From: Diphasiastrum complanatum
Taxonomy: Eukaryota; Streptophyta; Lycopodiopsida; Lycopodiales; Lycopodiaceae
Length of the DNA: 64,000 bases
NCBI GenBank assembly: GCA_029204225.1
Contig: CM055105.1
Coordinates: 9,643,744-9,707,743, forward strand
Direction of reading: 5' to 3'
Every line of letters begins with the position of its first letter. Position 1 is the first letter of the stretch. The notes under the pieces were generated by a model, which searched no databases, was not told the DNA's origin, and saw only the letters and a list, made by a program, of their open reading frames with translations. Position numbers and translations under genes: made by a program. Shown here one piece after another: positions 59,268 through 64,000 of this stretch.

Positions 59268-60004
59268 TGTATGAAATGGTGAACTCCTGCAACTTTGCCG
59301 CAACATGAACACGAAGCGAAGGTCGAATGGAGAGGAATTCGCAAAAGTCAATATCCCTTGACTCGAAGGACGTACGATTCAAAAATCATAAACATACCTC
59401 CAGGACTGCAAGAACCACAAAGCGACACAAAGTGAACAGACACGAAAGAAATGAAAGAAAACGAAACAAACAAAAGGAAATCTTTCGTGCTGCCAGCTGG
59501 CAGCTCAAGGGGCTTGGAGTTTGAGACTTCACGCCTAGCTAAAATGAGTGGCAACGACAGAGAGTAATCGATTAGTTGATTAGCATTAACCAGTCTTGTA
59601 ATTCTTTGTTTAGCTATCTTGTAAACTCCACACCGTGGAGATAAAAACAATATTTTTGGATCAAACACACACAGACTATGTGCGTGAGTAGAGAAGAAAA
59701 AAAAAAGACTAGAAATGAAAAAGTTGTGCATGAAAGTCTGCCAACGAGTAGAACACAGCGAAAGAGCTAAGCACCAGGCCGCCAACGAGCGAGACACTGA
59801 CGATCTCGCTCTAAAAATCAAACTGATAATTGATTGTTCTGTTTTTGTGCATCTCCTTGTCTTACGCTATCTTGATAGCTAGAATAGAATCTGTTCTGTG
59901 ATGGCTAGTCATGTGTCTAGGTTCCTGTGAAGCTTCCACACAAAAGAAAATTTCAAAAGAAACAAAATTGTTCATGACAACGAAATGAAAACTGTTTCGC
60001 GACA
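59268..60004 (+). mobile_element. 3' LTR of nested copia
   Basis: Begins TGTATGAAATGG right after the polypurine tract AGAGGGAG (59260-59267) and ends TTTCGCGACA. It is the direct repeat of 54510-55236, 737 bp, followed by TTTTA. Confidence 0.93.
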
Positions 60005-60009
60005 TTTTA
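60005..60009. repeat. Target-site duplication TTTTA (right)
   Basis: Matches 54505-54509 exactly. Confidence 0.9.
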
Positions 60010-60056
60010 TGGAAGCTTGAAGACCCCACTCCTTCATTAGGGATGTGGATATTATG

Positions 60057-60469
60057 TTAACTCCCGATCCGCCATCTAATTGCTGCTTGTGGAAAATATG
60101 TTCTTACGTGCGGGCACTCATTGGCGGTGTGGTTTTGAGAACAAATAGGACACCACACATTCTCACGGACTGGAAATTTTTTTTGAGCGACATCCTTCAA
60201 TACCTTTTGGAATTCTGAGGTTAGCTTCTCCATCTGAGCTTGTTGTGCTTTTTGCCAACCCTCAAGGTGTTGAAGGATATCAACCTCACTAGATGAGGAT
60301 GATCCTTCCACATGGGAAGTCTCCTGCTTAACTAGCCCCTTGCCTCTCTTGTCATGAAAGTCATAGTCCTCGTCAGACCCTTCATCTTCTTCATGGATGG
60401 CATCTTCCATCACGTCTTTCAATCGCTCGTACGAGTATGCGGGTTTCAATTCTCTCCTAATGGCCTTGG
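60057..60469 (-). mobile_element. Gypsy gag C-terminal part
   Basis: Minus strand: PKAIRRELKPAYSYERLKDV, an acidic patch EEDEGSDEDYDF, and a zinc knuckle CPICSQNHTANEC (CX2CX3HX4C). It is the gag end of the minus-strand gypsy element whose pol lies at 54509-50901, split from it by the nested copia. The IRRELK block and the acidic patch match gag at 63390-63480. The N-terminal part of gag is missing because another LTR starts at 60473. Confidence 0.88.
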
Positions 60470-60472
60470 GTA

Positions 60473-60590
60473 TGTTGGGGGTATTCCCGACGAATTGTAA
60501 ATAAATAAAATCGACCAATAAAATGTGTTGCAAGGGCATGACATCCTGCACGTATAAGCCCATGGGCCAATGAGCACGCAAGTTAAGCTG
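60473..60590 (+). mobile_element. LTR start fragment of gypsy family B
   Basis: About 118 bases beginning TGTTGGGGGTATTCCCGACG, near-identical to 60650-60767. It breaks off at about 60590. Confidence 0.85.
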
Positions 60591-60649
60591 TAAATAAAAT
60601 ATACCATGATCATTGCAGAAGTCAGTGAAGCGATTCGAGATGTATTCGC
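60591..60649 (-). mobile_element. Retroviral integrase fragment
   Basis: A 59-base piece that reads SEYISNRFTDFCNDHGI on the minus strand, the GEY...F..FC..HGI block of a copia-type integrase. It lies between two copies of one LTR start. Confidence 0.7.
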
Positions 60650-61215
60650 TGTTGGGGGTATTCCCAACGAATTGTAAATAAATAAAATCAACTAATAAAA
60701 TGTGTTGCGAGGGCATCGCATCCTGCGCGCATAAGCCCATGGCCCAATGAGCACGCAAGCTTAAGTTGTAAATAAAATAAAACAGACTTGGGCCTTTGAA
60801 TTAAAATAAAACTAGAGGCCCAAAGTCATTTTAAACTTAGAGATTACTTTTTAGAGTTGGGTCCAAATTGGGACTCACATGAATCTTGTGAATATCAATG
60901 TACTTTTTGTGGACCCTTGGATCAAGTTGGGTCCAAGATGAATGGATAGGATCAATGTAAATATTAGCCAATAGGATTTTGGGGCAAGGGCCTTTCCCAT
61001 TTTATAAAAAGGCACCATTTGTACTCTATTTCCATGCTTAATAGAGAGGAGGAGACTCTATCATATTGAGAGCTCAAGCATCCTCATTTGCACATCACTC
61101 TTGCTTATGCTATTGTTGTGGTTTTCTTGTTATTTCCATTGCCCATGCTTTTTGTTTATGCTAGTCAAGGTTTTTCCATAAGCAATGAAATTGAGCATTT
61201 GAGCTAACTTCCATC

Positions 61216-61284
<69 letters not shown>

Positions 61285-61506
61285 TTCTTCTTCCTCTTCT
61301 ATTCTATCATTTCTCTTCACCAACAATCATGATGAAGTTAGTTAGGGGAGTAGAGTTAGTGTGAGTAGTGTTAGGGGGGTAGAGTTAAATAAAAAGTAGG
61401 AAAACTACTAAAAGTAACATCTATGCATAGTTAGGTGCCTCTCCAGTGAGCTAACCCTTGTTGACAGGTGGGAGGGCTATTACAACATCGGATCAAAGAC
61501 CCTACA
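60650..61506 (+). mobile_element. Gypsy 5' LTR (family B)
   Basis: Starts TGTTGGGGGTATTCCC and ends CCCTACA, one base before a PBS; 857 bp. It holds TTTTATAAAAAGG near 61010 as a TATA box and a long CT run near its 3' end. This is the 5' LTR of the plus-strand element whose gag starts at 62609. Confidence 0.75.
61219..61279. repeat. (TC)n microsatellite in LTR
   Basis: A 61-base TC run inside the gypsy LTR, downstream of the TATA box, so it would lie in the transcript leader. Confidence 0.97.
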
Positions 61507-61507
61507 G

Positions 61508-61525
61508 TGGCGCTATTGCCCAGGA
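61508..61525 (+). other. Gypsy primer-binding site
   Basis: TGGCGCTATTGCCCAGGA resembles the plant gypsy PBS TGGCGCCGTTGCCGGGGA. It sits one base after the LTR end. Confidence 0.75.
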
Positions 61526-62608
61526 TAGGTTTCCACTAACTAGTGTAGTTGCATTTTAGCTATTTTCTTGCTTTTTAGAGTAGTTTTAGGTAGATTTTTG
61601 GGAGTTTAGAGTTAGTTTTCTGTATTTTTTTCTTGTGTTTGGACTGTTCACAGCTAGAAGAGGAGGTGCGAGAGGGTAGAGGAGACCCTGAACAGCCTCT
61701 AAGGGCTTAAAACCCAAACCAACCAGCCAAACCCAAAACAAAACACACCAATCTGCATTTTGGAGGGAAAAGGAGCCTAAAATCTCATCAAATTTTTATA
61801 TCTCCAAAACTAGTGTAAACTAACCCTTGCATGACTGGCAGCAGCTCTAAGGTACTGTCCCAGACCTACATAGAAGCCTGCGCGAGTTAGTTTTAAGCAG
61901 ACTGCAAAAATCAGAGAAAAATCATAAAAATTCAAAAAACCTTTGAAAAAATCCAAAAAAATTCAAATCTTCACCAAAACTCTCGCAGACCCCTCTAAAG
62001 TTCCATATCATTGAGACCAAGACACAGAGAAACTTGCAAGAGTTAGTTTGATGTCTAAGTGCCTGTGCGAGAGTTCCTAGTGAAAAAAAGACGGGAAAGT
62101 ACTAGAGAACCCTTGTAGACACCAGAATTTTTAGTTCCAATGGACAAGAACTCTCGCAGAAGATTTCGAAGTTCCATCTCTTTGAGACAAGGACACAGAA
62201 AAGCCTACAAGAGTTAGTTTGATTCCAGTGAGTAAAAAATTGGACTGAAGTGCTAAAAAGTCACTAAAAAGTAAAGATCCAGCAAATTCTTCCAGTAAGA
62301 ACTCTCGCAGACCCTCTCAATCAATTCAAAATGATAATTTTCATCAGTGATGAAGCCTGCGAGAGTTAGTATTGAGATTTGGTGAAGATCAAGCCAAAAT
62401 AGTAGTTCTGAACTCTCGCATATAGTGAAATTTTCACTTAGTACGAGAGTTGACTCTCGTAGGGAATTTCATAGTGAGATCTGACTCAAATCCAAAGACT
62501 ATGATTCTTGAGAGAGTTACTTCCCAAAGATCTGAGAGATATCAAGTTTTCTATCTGCAAAAATAGCTAAAGAACCCTTGCACAGCCAACCCTCACACAA
62601 GAGAACCC
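61526..62608 (+). mobile_element. Gypsy leader with CTCTCGCAG repeats
   Basis: Untranslated leader of about 1.1 kb. It contains a diverged tandem repeat of roughly 160 bases. The phrase GCGAGAGTTAGT or a variant appears at about 61880, 62035, 62209 and 62359, and its complement AACTCTCGCAG appears at about 61978, 62150, 62300 and 62410. ACGAGAGT and ACTCTCGT form a tight stem at 62443-62460. Confidence 0.75.
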
Positions 62609-64000
62609 TTGCAGCCTAGATCAATGGAAAGATCTACATCAGATCCAACTACTTCAAATCTCAGGTCAATCAGTGCAAGGAGTAAGAAGTTATCAATGAA
62701 AAACCATCGTAAAAGGCCTAAATTTCACTTCAGACCGATCAAATTGATCAGATCCTTAAGATCCAGACTGCATTCCACTGTACAAGCAAGATCCAACTAC
62801 CTTGAAACCCACCATCGGATGAATCTGAGATCAGGACGATCTATAGCACGAAGGATAGCAAATCAAGCACCACACCTTCCCAGATTAGCAGCTGCGCAAC
62901 TAGAGACAGAACCAAAACCAGCACCAATGGAACCAATGGGCCAACCCATACATGTCGCTCGCTTGCAAGCAGTCCAGAGAGCACCACAGATGGAAATACC
63001 AAAATATGACGGATCATCAGATCCCATCTGATTCCTCTAGATCTATGAGCAAGCTTGTGAAATCTATGACGAATGGACACCTGCAAAAAAGCTAATGTTG
63101 TTTCCCATGTCCTTATTAGCAGTGGCTCAGGATTGGTTTTTCAACCTATCAGAGAAAGAAAAATCCACCTGGGTTGCGGTTAAAGCGGCTCTCATTACGC
63201 GCTTTAAACCAAGAAAGTTCCTGGAAGACCCATTTCTCTTGCTGAGTAAAGTCAAGATGGGAAAACGAGAAAGGGTCAAGGACTATATTGAATGGGTCAA
63301 ATATCTACGATCCGAGTGTAGTGCAGTCCTAACTCTCGATCATGCAATGATCATGTGGTTCTTAGCCGGATTACCACAAAGCATCAGAAGAGAACTGAAA
63401 TGACGGGAGCAGTATGCTACTCTCCAAGAAGCTATGAAAGATGCCATCAGGGAAAAGGACGAGGGATCTGACAACGAATATTCATCCACCCACACTCCTA
63501 CTCCCTCGTTAGCATCGTCATTATGAAATGCATCCGCTCTATCCACAGAACTGATATTGGATCAAATGACAAAATTACATAAATAGCAGATGGAGCTACT
63601 TACGACGCAGTTTGACCAGAAACTTAAAGCCTTACAGAGAGCTATACCAGTAATGCCACATCAACCAGAATCAAACCAGCTATAGTATCCACGACGGGAT
63701 AATGTATGGTGTTCAGTGTGCATGCAAAACCATACAATGAATGAGTGCCAGTCTTAAAGCAAAATCTGAGACTGACACATAGATTTTGCCATCTGTGCAA
63801 TGCAACATCGCACGATACAACATTTTGCCCGTTTAACCCCCGGGTTGTTCAACAGAAGAGAAGTCCTTATCAGACTTCTTATCCATATCATCAAGGGGCA
63901 CCAAATGCAGCACCGAGGTACAGCTCCCCGAATCAACAATAGCGTATGGCCTTACTTGCACCATCAGGGCCAACCAATCAACAAGTGGCCCATGTAAACC
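62609..64000 (+). mobile_element. Gypsy gag, family B, cut by window end
   Basis: A basic N-terminal part (62609-63031) is followed by MEPMGQPIHVARLQAV and KYDGSSDPI. The capsid domain (63095-63403) has LAVAQDWFFNLSEKEKSTWV, LITRFKPRKF and MIMWFLAGLPQSIRRELK. After a stop the frame continues with an acidic patch and two zinc knuckles, CSVCMQNHTMNEC and CHLCNATSHDTTFC, both with all ligands. Stops at about 63031, 63402 and 63525 make it non-coding as it stands. Pol would lie beyond the window. Confidence 0.9.

Larger units (their letters stand above)
54510..60004 (+). mobile_element. Complete copia retrotransposon, nested
   Basis: A full-length Ty1/copia element of 5495 bp: 5' LTR, PBS, gag, protease, integrase, RT, RNase H, polypurine tract and 3' LTR in the canonical order. 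It is inserted in the gypsy element, whose gag end (60057-60469) and protease (54509 down) lie on either side on the opposite strand, with a TTTTA duplication. LTR pairs differ visibly, roughly one base in ten over their first parts by eye, so the insertion is old. Numerous stop codons and an altered RT active site show that it is inactive. Confidence 0.95.

Overview
This 64 kb window reads as nuclear DNA of a land plant with a repeat-rich genome. The evidence is spliceosomal introns, two plant-type cytochrome P450 genes, plant Ty1/copia elements whose primer-binding sites match initiator Met-tRNA, Ty3/gypsy elements, a Helitron relic, long CT microsatellites and low GC. I cannot place the species; a gymnosperm or fern scale of repeat content is an inference.

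Host genes are few. One apparently intact two-exon A-type (CYP71-clan) P450 lies at 25017-27323. A nine-exon CYP707-like (CYP85-clan) P450 lies at 32256-35653; it is complete from start to stop but carries a frameshift in exon 4 and has lost the I-helix acid and threonine. Two decayed, unidentified protein-coding relics lie at about 560-1860 (spliced) and 5893-6640.

Layout. 1-7.8 kb: copia fragments, a hairpin MITE and the two unidentified relics. 8.3-13.2 kb: complex satellite, a 79-bp minisatellite, a 143-bp CT microsatellite and a degenerate AT-rich repeat. 14.4-17 kb: minus-strand copia gag, leader, PBS and LTR. 17-23 kb: gypsy gag relics and a solo LTR inside a Pro/Ser/Thr-rich ORF. 25-27.3 kb: the intact P450. 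27.7-31.1 kb: a copia element whose reverse transcriptase segment is replaced by unrelated coding sequence. 32-36 kb: the CYP707-like gene. 36-39 kb: a series of stem-loops, an inverted repeat, a copia LTR and a GCATG-rich palindrome. 39-47 kb: a decayed Helitron (helicase and HUH Rep parts) split by copia sequences, then copia RT/RNase H. 46.7-60.5 kb: a minus-strand gypsy element (gag end, protease, RT, RNase H, integrase, a long extra 3' ORF, LTR) into which a complete copia element (54510-60004, TTTTA target duplication) has inserted. 60.5-64 kb: the 5' end of a plus-strand gypsy element.

The strongest leads are the extra 3' ORF of the gypsy element, the Helitron relic, the stem-loop series at 36.15-36.35 kb and the altered CYP707-like gene. 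Nearly all mobile sequences are dead, and the transposon history explains most of the window.
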